Positions 16,129-25,346 of a DNA stretch of 64,000 nucleotides are shown here, in pieces. A program made the position numbers and the translations under genes. How positions within the stretch are numbered: the stretch's first letter is position 1; every line of letters starts with the position of its first letter. The stretch is from assembly GCF_046250185.1 (NCBI RefSeq), contig NZ_CP176469.1; one strand, 5' to 3'. This DNA is from Litorimonas sp046250185. Lineage in GTDB: Bacteria; Pseudomonadota; Alphaproteobacteria; Caulobacterales; Maricaulaceae. Under the pieces are notes generated by a model. That model saw nothing but the letters and a program-made list of their open reading frames with translations, searched no databases and was not told the DNA's origin.

Positions 16129-17046
16129 ATGAGCGAGACGCCAAAACCGCATCACGATCATCATGGCCATGATCACGGCCATAGCCATTCCCACGCTCCC
16201 AAAGTCGACGGGACCAATCGCCAACGGGTCGCTATTGCCGCCATTATAACTGGGCTGTTCATGCTGGTGGAAGTGGTGGGTGGGCTGATCTCTGGCTCCC
16301 TCGCTTTGCTAGCCGATGCGGGGCATATGCTCACAGATTTCGCCGCCTTAGCGATGGCGTGGGGTGCATTTATGATCGCCCGCCGCCCCGCGAACTCGCG
16401 CTACACATTTGGCTATGACCGCGTGTCGATTTTGGTCGCTTTCATCAACGGATTGACCCTATTTCTGGTCGCGGCATGGATCGTGTGGGAAGCCGTCCAC
16501 CGCATCCAATCCCCCGTCAATATCCTCGCGGGGCCGATGTTTGCCGTGGCCGTGGGCGGGTTACTTGTGAACCTGATCGTGCTGTGGATTTTGCGCGGCG
16601 CGGATCAGCATAACCTCAATATTCGCGGGGCGGTTTTGCATGTGCTTGGTGATCTGCTCGGCTCGGCGGCCGCGATATTGGCGGCGATTATCATCTGGAA
16701 AACGGGATGGGTCATGGCTGACCCGATCCTCTCCGTGCTGGTCGCGCTGTTGATCTTGCGCTCCGCTTACAGTCTGGTCAAAGAGAGCGCCCACGTCCTC
16801 CTCGAAGGCGCCCCTGCAGCGCTTGACCGCCGCAAGATAGAAGCCGACCTCGCCGCCCATATCCCAGACCTTCAAGAGATCACAGAGATCCGAACTTGGT
16901 CTATTACCCCCGAACGCCCCGTGGTCACGGTGGTCGCCGTGGCGGGCGCGCGAGCGTCAGTCGGAGCCGTTCAAGGCGCGATTAAAGCGCGGCTGGCGGG
17001 CGAGTTCGGCGTGGAGGATGCAGTGGTTGAGGTGGGGGTAGAGTAG
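16129..17046 (+). CDS. Cation diffusion facilitator (CDF) metal exporter
   Basis: Exports divalent metals, probably zinc, across the inner membrane in exchange for protons. The N-terminus is His-rich (HHDHHGHDHGHSHSH), a metal-binding feature of ZitB/CzcD-type members. Six transmembrane segments follow, with the metal-site motif LLADAGHMLTDFAAL (HxxxD) and ADPILSVLVALLIL (the second D site). The C-terminal cytoplasmic domain has LLEGAP and RTWSITPE. The ATG at 16129 and a GTG at 16120 are both possible; neither has a clear Shine-Dalgarno. Confidence 0.92.
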   Translation: MSETPKPHHDHHGHDHGHSHSHAPKVDGTNRQRVAIAAIITGLFMLVEVVGGLISGSLALLADAGHMLTDFAALAMAWGAFMIARRPANSRYTFGYDRVSILVAFINGLTLFLVAAWIVWEAVHRIQSPVNILAGPMFAVAVGGLLVNLIVLWILRGADQHNLNIRGAVLHVLGDLLGSAAAILAAIIIWKTGWVMADPILSVLVALLILRSAYSLVKESAHVLLEGAPAALDRRKIEADLAAHIPDLQEITEIRTWSITPERPVVTVVAVAGARASVGAVQGAIKARLAGEFGVEDAVVEVGVE

Positions 17047-17101
17047 ATGTCTTTTAGCCATAATCGGCTAAGCGAACGTAACCACCGAAAATTTATTTCA
17101 A

Positions 17102-18580
17102 CTATCCCAACATCCCCCGGACCCCCGCGACGAAGCCGTCGCGCGTCACGGTTTCCTGTGCGGGTCTGGCTTCTTTCCACTCTTCATTGGACTCGATAGC
17201 TTTGGCCATTTCGGCGCCGAGGTAGAGGTCTTTGAGGGTGACTTCGCCCGCTTGTTTTTCGTCGCTGCCCATGAGGACGGCGATCTGCGCGCCGCGGCGA
17301 TCGGCATATTTCATTTGCTTGGTGACATTGCCTGCGCCGATGAAGACTTCTGCTCGGATGCCAGCCGCGCGGAGTTCTGCCGCCATGTTGAAATACTCGC
17401 CCATGAGGGCTTTGTCGAAGGCGCAAATGATAACGGGCGGGCGGGTCTCGTCTTGCAGGGCGTCCATGCGTTCGAGTGCCTCAAGGAAGCGGGACACGCC
17501 GAAGGAAAATCCTGTCGCGGGGACTTGCTGGCCGCGGAAACGGCTGACCAAATCGTCATAGCGTCCGCCGCCGCCAATCGAGCCGATACGCACGGGGCGG
17601 CCTTTGCGGTCGCGAATATCAGCGAGGAGTTCCGCCTCAAAGACGGGCCCTGTGTAATAGCCGAGGCCGCGCACGATGGAGGTGTCATAGGACACGCGGT
17701 CATCGCCAAAGCCTGTCGCGTTGAGAATTGCGTCGATCTCAGATAATTCTTTGACGCCTGATGCGCCGCGCTCGCTTTGTCCGACCAGTTTTTCGAGCGA
17801 GCGGATAGTGGCCGCGCGGTCTTCCGACGGGGCGGTCGCGAAGCCCAACACAGCTTTGATCGCGGTGGTATCAAGCCCTGCGCCGTCCGTGTAGTCACCG
17901 CTCTCGTCCTCACGCCCCTCGCCGAGCAGGGCTTCGACGCCGTCCGCGCCAAGGCGGTCGAGTTTATCAATCGCGCGCAAGACTTTGAGCCGTTGCTCCG
18001 CGCCTGCGTCTGTATTGGGGACGCCCGCACTTTCTAGGATTCCATCGAGGAGTTTGCGGTTATTCACCCGCACGGCGTATTGCCCGTCTTTCAGGCCAGC
18101 GGCGCGCATGACTTCCGCGGCGAGCATGATCATCTCGGCGTCAGCGGCAGAACTGGCTGCGCCTACGCTGTCTGCGTCGCATTGCGTGAACTCGCGGAAG
18201 CGACCTGGGCCAGGCTTTTCATTGCGGAAGACGCTGCCCGCTTGGTAGCGGCGATAGGGCTTGGCGAGGGCGTCGTAATTCTCGGCGACATATCTGGCGA
18301 GCGGGGCGGTCAGATCATAGCGTAGGCTCATCCACTGCTCGTCATCATCGCGCAAGGCGAACACGCCGACATTCGGACGGTCTTCATCCGGCAGGAATTT
18401 GCCCAGCGCATCGGCATATTCAAAGGCGGGCGTCTGCAACGGCTCGAACCCGAAACTGTCATAGACAGAAAAGGCGGCATTGATCAGGCGGCGTTCCGCG
18501 CGAAGCGATTCTGCGCTGCGATCTTCAAACCCTCTGGGGCGGCGAGCTTTGGGACGTTGGATTTTGTTCTTTTTGGACAT
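17102..18580 (-). CDS. hisS: Histidine--tRNA ligase
   Basis: Class II enzyme that charges tRNA-His. The 492-residue length is at the long end, as in alphaproteobacteria. Visible landmarks are the N-terminal RPRGFEDR, motif 1 region NAAFSVYDSFGFEPLQTPAFE, motif 2 YQAGSVFRNEKPGPGRFREFTQCD, the histidine-specific RGLGYYTGPVFE, motif 3 ATGFSFGVSRFLEAL and a C-terminal anticodon-binding domain. A basic N-terminal extension (KKNKIQRPKARRPRG) precedes the core. It is convergent with the CDF gene. Confidence 0.97.
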   Translation of the reverse strand: MSKKNKIQRPKARRPRGFEDRSAESLRAERRLINAAFSVYDSFGFEPLQTPAFEYADALGKFLPDEDRPNVGVFALRDDDEQWMSLRYDLTAPLARYVAENYDALAKPYRRYQAGSVFRNEKPGPGRFREFTQCDADSVGAASSAADAEMIMLAAEVMRAAGLKDGQYAVRVNNRKLLDGILESAGVPNTDAGAEQRLKVLRAIDKLDRLGADGVEALLGEGREDESGDYTDGAGLDTTAIKAVLGFATAPSEDRAATIRSLEKLVGQSERGASGVKELSEIDAILNATGFGDDRVSYDTSIVRGLGYYTGPVFEAELLADIRDRKGRPVRIGSIGGGGRYDDLVSRFRGQQVPATGFSFGVSRFLEALERMDALQDETRPPVIICAFDKALMGEYFNMAAELRAAGIRAEVFIGAGNVTKQMKYADRRGAQIAVLMGSDEKQAGEVTLKDLYLGAEMAKAIESNEEWKEARPAQETVTRDGFVAGVRGMLG

Positions 18581-18621
18581 GGGCGAGGTCTAGGGCGTTT
18601 GGGCGGATTTTTAAAGTGTGT

Positions 18622-19233
18622 TTAACGCGCCACGCCGAAATAATTATAAGACAGGATTTTGGGGCCGGGAATATACATTTGGTCAAGCCGATCGAATGTC
18701 AGGTCGGCTTGCTTGAACAGGCGCGGAATGTCCCGCCCGCTATGGCAGCCCCCTGCAATGCGCTTCCAGACGGGATCAATGCGCGATTGCCATTTGGCGA
18801 CGCTTGCATCTGGAGCTTTGCCGTGTTCCGAGAATAGGATATGTTCACCAGGCTTGAGGATGCGCCGCATCTCTCGCAAAGCTTTGACGGGGTCAGGAAT
18901 GGTGCAAAGGCTATAGGTCACGACGACGGTGTCTGCGGCGTTGGTGTCCAGCGGAATGTCCTCGCCAGATAGTCCGATCCGCTCGACAGGAATAGGGCAG
19001 GCCGCGCGGGCGTCATTGCTGCGTTTCCAAATGTGGTCGTCGGGGTCCACGCCAATGATGCGAGTGACTTTATCAGGATTATAATGCGGCAGGTTCAGAC
19101 CAGAGCCGATCCCGATTTCCAGCACGACACCCGTCGCATGCGGCACGACCTTCTGGCGCTGTTTCGTGATCGGGCCAATGCCGCAAGCTTTGTCGAGGCA
19201 GAGCGGCAGGATGTGTTTTGCGTAAAATCCCAT
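18622..19233 (-). CDS. Class I SAM-dependent methyltransferase
   Basis: A 203-residue methyltransferase. Motif I VVLEIGIGSGLNLPHY binds S-adenosylmethionine, IIGVDPDD is the acidic strand-2 position, and DTVVVTYSLCTIPDP is motif II/III. The start MGFYAKHILPLCLDKACG at 19233 is the family N-terminus; the open frame extends 25 codons upstream. The pattern (CTIPDPVKALREMRRILKPGEHILFSEHG) resembles METTL7/phospholipid-type methyltransferases. The substrate is unknown. Confidence 0.85.
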   Translation of the reverse strand: MGFYAKHILPLCLDKACGIGPITKQRQKVVPHATGVVLEIGIGSGLNLPHYNPDKVTRIIGVDPDDHIWKRSNDARAACPIPVERIGLSGEDIPLDTNAADTVVVTYSLCTIPDPVKALREMRRILKPGEHILFSEHGKAPDASVAKWQSRIDPVWKRIAGGCHSGRDIPRLFKQADLTFDRLDQMYIPGPKILSYNYFGVAR

Positions 19234-19321
19234 GACTTTGCATAGGGCGCAAAGGTCAAATTTCAAAGGCTGAATTGTAGCGTTCAGGGAAAGTTCATTT
19301 TGCCGCACTTACACAGGATAG

Positions 19322-19345
19322 GCCAAACGCTGGGGGGTGTTTGGC
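19322..19345. other. Inverted repeat between methyltransferase and apaG
   Basis: GCCAAAC (19322-19328) and GTTTGGC (19339-19345) are perfect 7-base arms around a G-rich loop, downstream of apaG on the minus strand. No T-run follows on either strand, so termination is uncertain. Confidence 0.35.
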
Positions 19346-19416
19346 AGGGTCGGTTGAGCGTCTTAGCTAGCTATTCGCTCCCGACCCACGCGCCCCCTAA
19401 CCAATGCCCGATAAGC

Positions 19417-19845
19417 CTAATTGACGCGAAGTCCCTCATGCGGGCTGTCCAGAACGAAGGCTGGAATATCAACGTCAAAGCTTGTGCCAGAGGTGTTTTC
19501 AACGCGGTAAGTTCCGCGCATCATACCAGACGGTGCCGTGAGCGGTGCGCCAGATGTATAGCGAAACACTTCGCCCGCTTTGACCACTGGCTTCTCGCCA
19601 ACCACGCCAGACCCGCGCACTTCTTGGACGTGACCGCGACTATCGGCGATCTGCCAAAAGCGGCCCGTGACTTGTAAGTCTTCATTGCTTTGATTGTCGA
19701 TTTCGACGGTATAGGCCCAGATATAGCGGGAGTCGGTGTGGCTGGATTGCTCCGCCAGATATTCAGGTTCAACGCGGACGATAACGTCATTTGTGCGTTG
19801 CTCGAACATTGCGATGTGTGCGTGTAGATCCCCTGAATCGCTCAT
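19417..19845 (-). CDS. apaG: ApaG-domain protein
   Basis: ApaG proteins have an immunoglobulin-like fold of about 125 residues and are linked to cobalt/magnesium homeostasis and to Ap4A levels in enteric bacteria; the molecular role is unclear. Here VIVRVEPEYLAEQS, YIWAYTVEIDNQSNEDLQV, RFWQIADSRGHVQEVRGSGVVGEKPV and FRYTSGAPL are all typical. The start is uncertain: ATG 19845 (142 residues) is used; ATG 19857 and an upstream GTG/ATG at 19920 are alternatives. Confidence 0.92.
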   Translation of the reverse strand: MSDSGDLHAHIAMFEQRTNDVIVRVEPEYLAEQSSHTDSRYIWAYTVEIDNQSNEDLQVTGRFWQIADSRGHVQEVRGSGVVGEKPVVKAGEVFRYTSGAPLTAPSGMMRGTYRVENTSGTSFDVDIPAFVLDSPHEGLRVN

Positions 19846-20006
19846 GACGATGTCCATTCTCTCAATGCGCTGATTCGACGTCAGCTTGTTTCTCTCGATC
19901 GCTTTGTGGCGCGTTCCCACGATGCCCGCAAGCGGTTTAGCCAGTTAGGACTCAGTTTTTGCACTTCATTCTTGTCTTAGGGGAGTTCCATCGCTAGTCG
20001 ATTGTC

Positions 20007-21029
20007 ATGTCTATTGGGATTTTACCACGTCAAGAAATTTTGGCTTTGACCAAGTCAGGCCACATCGCGGGTTTGCTCAAATCCAAAGGTCACCCCGCGC
20101 CGCAATTACAACCCGCTAGCCTCGACTTATCACTCGGGCAGACCGCTTACCGCATCCGCGCCAGCTTCTTGCCAGGTGAAGGGCGCACGGTCGAAGACGC
20201 ATTGTCGTCTGTTACCGTGCATCAGTTTAAACTCAAAAAGGGTGCGGTGTTGGAAACGGGCTGCGTCTATTTGATCCCGATTGGGCAGAGCCTGAACTTA
20301 CCTGACGACATTGCGGGCCTCGCCAACCCCAAAAGTTCGACGGGGCGGCTGGATGTATTTACGCGCGTGATCTGCGACGGGGCAGATCGGTTTGACGCGA
20401 TCCCAGCAGGATATTCTGGCCCGCTTTATGTCGAGGTCGCGCCGCGCACATTTCCGATCTTGGTCAAGACGGGGCAGCGTTTGGTGCAGATGCGATTGCG
20501 CCGCGGTGAACATCAACAGCTCTCAACACAGACCGTCAGCATTGATTTGCACGGCGACGCACCGGGGGCCGTTATCGGATACCGCGCGAAACGTCATGCG
20601 GGGCTGGTCGATATTGGCGGGGTAGGCGCGCATAGTGCGGCACATTATTGGGAGCCGCTAACCGCACCGACAGGCGAATTAGTGCTAGACCCCGAAGAAT
20701 TTTACATTTTGGCGAGCAAGGAAAGCGTCTCAATTCCCGAAGACCAAGCCGCAGAAATGGCCCCCATCGCGCCAGAAATTGGCGAGTTTCGCGCGCATTA
20801 TGCCGGCTTCTTTGATCCCGGTTTTGGTGTGGCCGAAGCGGGCGGCGCGGGCTCTCGCGCTGTGCTGGAAGTGCGCGGACGGGACGTGCCGTTCCTGCTG
20901 CGTCACGGGCAGTCGATTGCAAAACTAATCTACGAACCGCTCGTCGCAAAACCCGACGCGCTCTACGGCTCTGAAGGCTCAAACTATCAAGCCCAAGGCT
21001 TGCGCCTATCCAAGCATTTTAAAGACTAA
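20007..21029 (+). CDS. dcd: dCTP deaminase (alphaproteobacterial double-domain form)
   Basis: Converts dCTP to dUTP in the dTTP pathway. At 340 residues it is about twice the length of the E. coli enzyme and contains two dUTPase-like folds. The first half has LQPASLDLSLG and LANPKSSTGRLDVFTRV, where the PKSS(T)G(R) element is the nucleotide-binding motif, then YSGPLYVEVAPRTFPI. The second half repeats the fold in weaker form (FYILASKESVSIPEDQAAEM, HYAGFFDPGFG). The stop codon overlaps that of the convergent radical SAM gene. Confidence 0.92.
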   Translation: MSIGILPRQEILALTKSGHIAGLLKSKGHPAPQLQPASLDLSLGQTAYRIRASFLPGEGRTVEDALSSVTVHQFKLKKGAVLETGCVYLIPIGQSLNLPDDIAGLANPKSSTGRLDVFTRVICDGADRFDAIPAGYSGPLYVEVAPRTFPILVKTGQRLVQMRLRRGEHQQLSTQTVSIDLHGDAPGAVIGYRAKRHAGLVDIGGVGAHSAAHYWEPLTAPTGELVLDPEEFYILASKESVSIPEDQAAEMAPIAPEIGEFRAHYAGFFDPGFGVAEAGGAGSRAVLEVRGRDVPFLLRHGQSIAKLIYEPLVAKPDALYGSEGSNYQAQGLRLSKHFKD

Positions 21030-21967
21030 GCCGAGCAACTTGCGCCGCCGAGGACGCAGAATTTCGCGCAATGTGGGTGGTTAAGGGCGACAGGACCGAG
21101 GCTCTCCGTCAGGGTTTTCCCCATCTCGAATTGCGTGTCATCCCACAATAATGTGCAAGCCAAAACGCTGGCGCGATCTTCGCCCTTGCGCTTGACCACC
21201 ATGCGCGAATTTGAACACATCATCGTGTCGGGCGAAATATCCAATATGCCCCAGCACGCGACTGTAATCTCTGGCACATCGACGCTTGCGTCCATTTCAG
21301 GGAAGAGAATTAATTGCGCGGGGTCCATGGCATCTATCGCCCAGTTATGGTCTGTAATTAATTTATCGTAGCCCGCGCGGGCCGTAGCTTCGTCCTCTGA
21401 AAACATGGCGCGACCCGCGATATTCATCGGCATGTTGTGATCAGAGAGCCAGCGCATGCCGCGCAGTGCCACCGCAAAGCTTCCCTCTCCACGCTCCGTA
21501 TCATGCCCTGCTGCGCTGAAATGATCGAGACTCACGCGGAACGTCGTCTTGTCAGGGAAGCGCTTTGCCAGATCAAGTAAGCCTGCCTGCACACGGGGGC
21601 GCATCATCGGCTTCATCGCATTGGTTAGAACCAGCAGGGAATGTCCGCGCGCTAGCACAGCCTCCGAAATCGCAATCATATTGGGATTTAAATAAGGTTC
21701 GCCGCCCGTCACGCCAATCTCAATCGCGCCCAAGCCCATGGCATCTATTTCGTCCAGATAGGGCGTCACATCGTCAAGTGTGAGATAGACGAAATGGTCG
21801 GCGGTGGGACTGCTTTTTATATAGCAATTCGCGCATTCGATATTGCAAAGACTCCCCGTATTCAGCCACAGCGTGTCGAGGCGTTTAAAGAAGACTTGCG
21901 CGCGCTTCTCCCCCTTAGCGGTCGTCTGGGGATTGCGGAATTTTTGAGGATCAATCGGGGCGTTCAT
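21026..21967 (-). CDS. Radical SAM protein with C-terminal Cys-rich region
   Basis: A 313-residue radical SAM enzyme. CNIECANC supplies the CX3CX2C site for the [4Fe-4S] cluster, and GVTGGEPYLNP is the GGE motif that holds S-adenosylmethionine. Cysteines near the C-terminus (CWGILDI, MMCSNS, ACTLLW, HPHCAKFCVLGGASCSA) may bind an auxiliary SPASM-like cluster. The start at 21967 has AGGAG 7 bases upstream; an upstream frame to 22009 is not supported. The substrate is unknown. It is 74 bases downstream of a GT2 gene on the same strand. Confidence 0.85.
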   Translation of the reverse strand: MNAPIDPQKFRNPQTTAKGEKRAQVFFKRLDTLWLNTGSLCNIECANCYIKSSPTADHFVYLTLDDVTPYLDEIDAMGLGAIEIGVTGGEPYLNPNMIAISEAVLARGHSLLVLTNAMKPMMRPRVQAGLLDLAKRFPDKTTFRVSLDHFSAAGHDTERGEGSFAVALRGMRWLSDHNMPMNIAGRAMFSEDEATARAGYDKLITDHNWAIDAMDPAQLILFPEMDASVDVPEITVACWGILDISPDTMMCSNSRMVVKRKGEDRASVLACTLLWDDTQFEMGKTLTESLGPVALNHPHCAKFCVLGGASCSA

Positions 21968-22041
21968 GGCGTCGCTCCTAACGCGTCTGACCGTGTTTGT
22001 CATACACATTTCCGTGAGGATTACAGCTCACGGGAGTTCAA

Positions 22042-23070
22042 CTATTTTGGGATTATAGGGTTGGTCTGGACGGGCAGGCGGCGATAGACTTTGATTGGGT
22101 TCCAGCCCAAAGCCTGAACAATGTCGCGTCGCTTTGCTGTGCGCGGACTTTTGCGGATCAGAGCCTTTGCCGCGAACCCGTCCCGCATCCCGCGAAAGGT
22201 TGGGGCGAAGCGCCCTTTGCGAAACACTGACCACGTCAGCACGAACAGATTGGTCGCGAGAAAAAACGGGAAGAGCGGAATAGCGAGCGCGTGCGGCATG
22301 TTTTTCCGAAACGTCCAAATACGGTTGCGGGTGCCGTGATAGACGGAAAACTCGCTGGCCCGCCCTGAAATTCCGCTGCTGATATGATCGATTTTCGCCT
22401 CGGCTGACTGCACGCATATCCCCCCGTCTAGCCGCATGCGAAAGCCCAAATCAACATCTTCGTGATAGCAAAAAAAGCTTTCATCAAAGCCGCCAAGGCG
22501 GTGGAATGTCGGGGCATGATAGAAGGCTCCAGCGCCGCAGGGCGCAAAACATTCGCGCGTTGTTGCGTCGTAAATAGGGTGCCCAAACCCGGCCCGCCAA
22601 GCGAGGCCAAAGGCGTGATACTCATCGCCTAGCCCGTCAAACACACCGCCCGACGCCATATATTGCGTCGATCCGACCATCGTGACATTGGGCCTAATTC
22701 TGGTGGCTGCCAGCAATTTTTCTAGCCAATCTTGATAGGCAAATGCGTCAGGATTTAATAGAGCCAGCCATTCGCCCGCAGCCTGTTTCGCCGCCAGATT
22801 ATTACCCTTCGCAAAGCCCAAATTCTCGCCCGCTTCAATAATTTTAAAGCGCGCATCGAGGGGAGGTAGGGTATCTAGCGAGCCGTCCGTGCTGCCATTA
22901 TCGACGATAAAACACTCAAAATCAGCATAGGTTTGATCCACAACAGATTGCACAGAGCGCGCCAACCATTCGCCGCCGTTATAATTGACTATGATGACTG
23001 AAATATGCGGGATGGCGCGGGCCTCTACATTAAAAACTCTGTCTTCGGACGTAGCGCTAAGCCCGTCCAT
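22042..23070 (-). CDS. GT2 glycosyltransferase (rhamnosyltransferase-like)
   Basis: A 342-residue GT-A-fold enzyme that transfers a sugar from a nucleotide donor. ISVIIVNYNGGEWLARSVQSV starts the fold (key residues VIIVNYNGG), CFIVDNGSTDGS is the donor-binding loop, LALLNPDAFAYQDW contains a DXD-equivalent, and FDESFFCYHEDVDLGFRM is the ED acceptor motif. C-terminal hydrophobic segments suggest membrane association. The ATG at 23070 is preferred over GTG 23076 because AGGGG then lies 6 bases upstream. The adjacent rhamnose genes suggest a rhamnosyl donor; this is inference. Confidence 0.88.
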   Translation of the reverse strand: MDGLSATSEDRVFNVEARAIPHISVIIVNYNGGEWLARSVQSVVDQTYADFECFIVDNGSTDGSLDTLPPLDARFKIIEAGENLGFAKGNNLAAKQAAGEWLALLNPDAFAYQDWLEKLLAATRIRPNVTMVGSTQYMASGGVFDGLGDEYHAFGLAWRAGFGHPIYDATTRECFAPCGAGAFYHAPTFHRLGGFDESFFCYHEDVDLGFRMRLDGGICVQSAEAKIDHISSGISGRASEFSVYHGTRNRIWTFRKNMPHALAIPLFPFFLATNLFVLTWSVFRKGRFAPTFRGMRDGFAAKALIRKSPRTAKRRDIVQALGWNPIKVYRRLPVQTNPIIPK

Positions 23071-23172
23071 TGTCACCCCTGCATTGCCAAAAGCTAACGG
23101 TGTTGGGTCTAGGCGTTATCTCCGAACTCTGGCATAGGAACTGCGATACACTGAATGAACTAGGACGACACA

Positions 23173-24483
23173 ATGCGAATAACCATGGTGGGTACAGGAT
23201 ATGTCGGCTTAGTCTCCGGCGTATGTTTTGCAGATTTTGGACACGATGTAGTTTGCGTCGATAAGGACGCGAAAAAAGTCGAAACTCTGAAAGCTGGCGG
23301 CATCCCGATTTTCGAACCGGGGCTAGAAGACCTTGTGCGCAAAAACGTCAAATCTGGCCGTCTGAATTTCACGACAGATCTCGCCGAAGCTATGGAGGGG
23401 GCGGACGCAGTATTCATCGCAGTCGGCACACCCATGCGGCGCGGCGACGGATTTGCAGACCTGACCTACGTCTATGCGGCGACCAAGGAAATCGCAGCGC
23501 TGATCAAGGGCTATACTGTGGTTGTCACCAAATCGACCGTGCCCGTCGGGACAGGGGATCGCGTCGAAGAAATCATACGCGAAGTCAATCCGAGCGCGAA
23601 ATTTGATGTGGTATCTAATCCAGAGTTTTTGCGCGAAGGCGCAGCGATCAATGACTTTAAACGCCCAGACCGTGTTGTCGTCGGCACAGACTCAGCGCCC
23701 GCCAAAGCGGTGATGCGAGAGCTATACCGCCCTTTATTTATAAACGAAACGCCGATCATGTTCACATCGCGCCGCACGTCTGAATTGACGAAATATGCGG
23801 CCAATGCATTCCTCGCGATGAAGATCACTTTCATCAACGAAATGGCCGATCTTTGCGAAGCCGTGGGCGCGAATGTGCAGGAGGTCGCCCGGGGCATTGG
23901 GCTAGACAAACGCATTGGCTCGAAGTTCTTACATGCTGGGCCTGGCTATGGTGGCTCATGCTTTCCCAAAGACACGCTCGCCATTATTCGTACAGCCGAA
24001 GAATATGATGTGCCGCTGCGATTGATCAGCACAACAGCGGACGTCAACGAGGCGCGTAAGACCTCCATGGCGAGCAAAGTCGTGGCGGCGTGCGGCGGCT
24101 CTGTCGACGGAAAAACGATCGCTGTTTTAGGGCTAGCGTTCAAACCCAATACGGACGATATGCGCGATAGTCCGTCCATCGCCATCATCGAAACCCTGCA
24201 AGCCCAAGGCGCCATTATCCGCGCCACAGACCCCGAAGCCGTCCATGAAGCCAAAGAGATTTTCAAGGACGTGACCTATTGCGAAGACGCTTATACTTGT
24301 GCGAAAAATGCGGATGCATTGGTCATCGTGACAGAGTGGGATCAGTTTCGCGCGCTGGATTTTGCGCGTTTAAAATCTGTTATGCAGACGCCTGTGATGG
24401 TTGATTTGCGCAATGTTTATCAGCCCGATGACCCGCGCTTAGCAGAGTTTAAATATGACAGTGTCGGGCGCGGCGCGAATTAA
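23173..24483 (+). CDS. ugd: UDP-glucose 6-dehydrogenase
   Basis: Oxidises UDP-glucose to UDP-glucuronate with two NAD. The 436-residue protein begins with the Rossmann motif MVGTGYVGLVSG, has VTKSTVPVGTGDRV, EFLREGAAINDF and the catalytic Cys263 in GYGGSCFPKDT. The C-terminal UDP-binding domain has GLAFKPNTDDMRDSPS. Its stop overlaps that of the convergent rmlA gene (shared TTAA at 24480-24483). UDP-glucuronate may feed the surface polymer made from this region. Confidence 0.97.
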   Translation: MRITMVGTGYVGLVSGVCFADFGHDVVCVDKDAKKVETLKAGGIPIFEPGLEDLVRKNVKSGRLNFTTDLAEAMEGADAVFIAVGTPMRRGDGFADLTYVYAATKEIAALIKGYTVVVTKSTVPVGTGDRVEEIIREVNPSAKFDVVSNPEFLREGAAINDFKRPDRVVVGTDSAPAKAVMRELYRPLFINETPIMFTSRRTSELTKYAANAFLAMKITFINEMADLCEAVGANVQEVARGIGLDKRIGSKFLHAGPGYGGSCFPKDTLAIIRTAEEYDVPLRLISTTADVNEARKTSMASKVVAACGGSVDGKTIAVLGLAFKPNTDDMRDSPSIAIIETLQAQGAIIRATDPEAVHEAKEIFKDVTYCEDAYTCAKNADALVIVTEWDQFRALDFARLKSVMQTPVMVDLRNVYQPDDPRLAEFKYDSVGRGAN

Positions 24484-25346
24484 ATAATTGTTTTGAGGTA
24501 TTGCGCGTAGCCACCTTCGCCGAGGCGGTCAATTTCCGCTTGGAACATCTCTTTGGTAATCCATTTTTTGGTATAGGCGATTTCTTCGAGGCTACAAATG
24601 CGCCGGCCTTGTCGCTCTTGGATAACGCTGACAAATTGCGCGGCTTGAAACAAGGATCGATGGGTGCCCGTGTCGAGCCAAGTTGTGCCGCGCGGCAAGC
24701 GCTGAACATCTAGCTCGCTCGCGTCCAGATACATCTGGTTCAGCGCCGTTATTTCTAATTCTCCACGCGCCGATGGAATTAATTTCCGCGCCATATCTGG
24801 AGCTTTATTGTCGTAGAAATAAAGCCCTGTCACAGCATATTGCGACTCGGCGACTTCGGGTTTTTCAACCAACGCCAAAGCCTGACCCGCACTGTTGAAT
24901 TTAACGACACCGTAGCGTTCGGGATCATTGACGTAATAGGCAAAAATCGTTGCGCCCGAAGGCTTTGCATCTGCGATCAGGGCAGCTTTTTTGACGCTAT
25001 CGCCAAAGAATAAATTATCGCCCAAGATCAGAGCGCATGGGGCACCGTCGAGGAAGTCTTCTGCTATAATTAAAGCCTGCGCGATCCCGTCTGGCGAGGC
25101 TTGTTCGGCATAGGAAATCGAAATACCCCATTGCGATCCATCGCGCAGGAGGGTTTGAAACGCGGCCTGATCATGCGGGGTGGTGATAACCAAAACATCG
25201 CGAATTCTACACTCCATCAGCGTGCTAAGCGGATAGTAAATCATTGGCTTATCATAGACTGGCATGAGTTGTTTGGACACAGCGATAGAGCTAGGATAAA
25301 GGCGTGTGCCTGTGCCGCCCGCTAGGATAATACCTTTACGCGACAT
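24480..25346 (-). CDS. rfbA: Glucose-1-phosphate thymidylyltransferase
   Basis: First step of dTDP-L-rhamnose synthesis: glucose-1-phosphate plus dTTP gives dTDP-glucose. The 288-residue protein has the nucleotide loop LAGGTGTRLYPSS, KQLMPVYDKPMIYYPLSTLM, ALILGDNLFFGD (metal-binding Asp) and VEKPE. TWLDTGTHRSLFQA is a typical RmlA signature. Its start overlaps the end of rmlB by 11 bases. It is the last gene of the rmlCDBA operon. Confidence 0.98.
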   Translation of the reverse strand: MSRKGIILAGGTGTRLYPSSIAVSKQLMPVYDKPMIYYPLSTLMECRIRDVLVITTPHDQAAFQTLLRDGSQWGISISYAEQASPDGIAQALIIAEDFLDGAPCALILGDNLFFGDSVKKAALIADAKPSGATIFAYYVNDPERYGVVKFNSAGQALALVEKPEVAESQYAVTGLYFYDNKAPDMARKLIPSARGELEITALNQMYLDASELDVQRLPRGTTWLDTGTHRSLFQAAQFVSVIQERQGRRICSLEEIAYTKKWITKEMFQAEIDRLGEGGYAQYLKTII

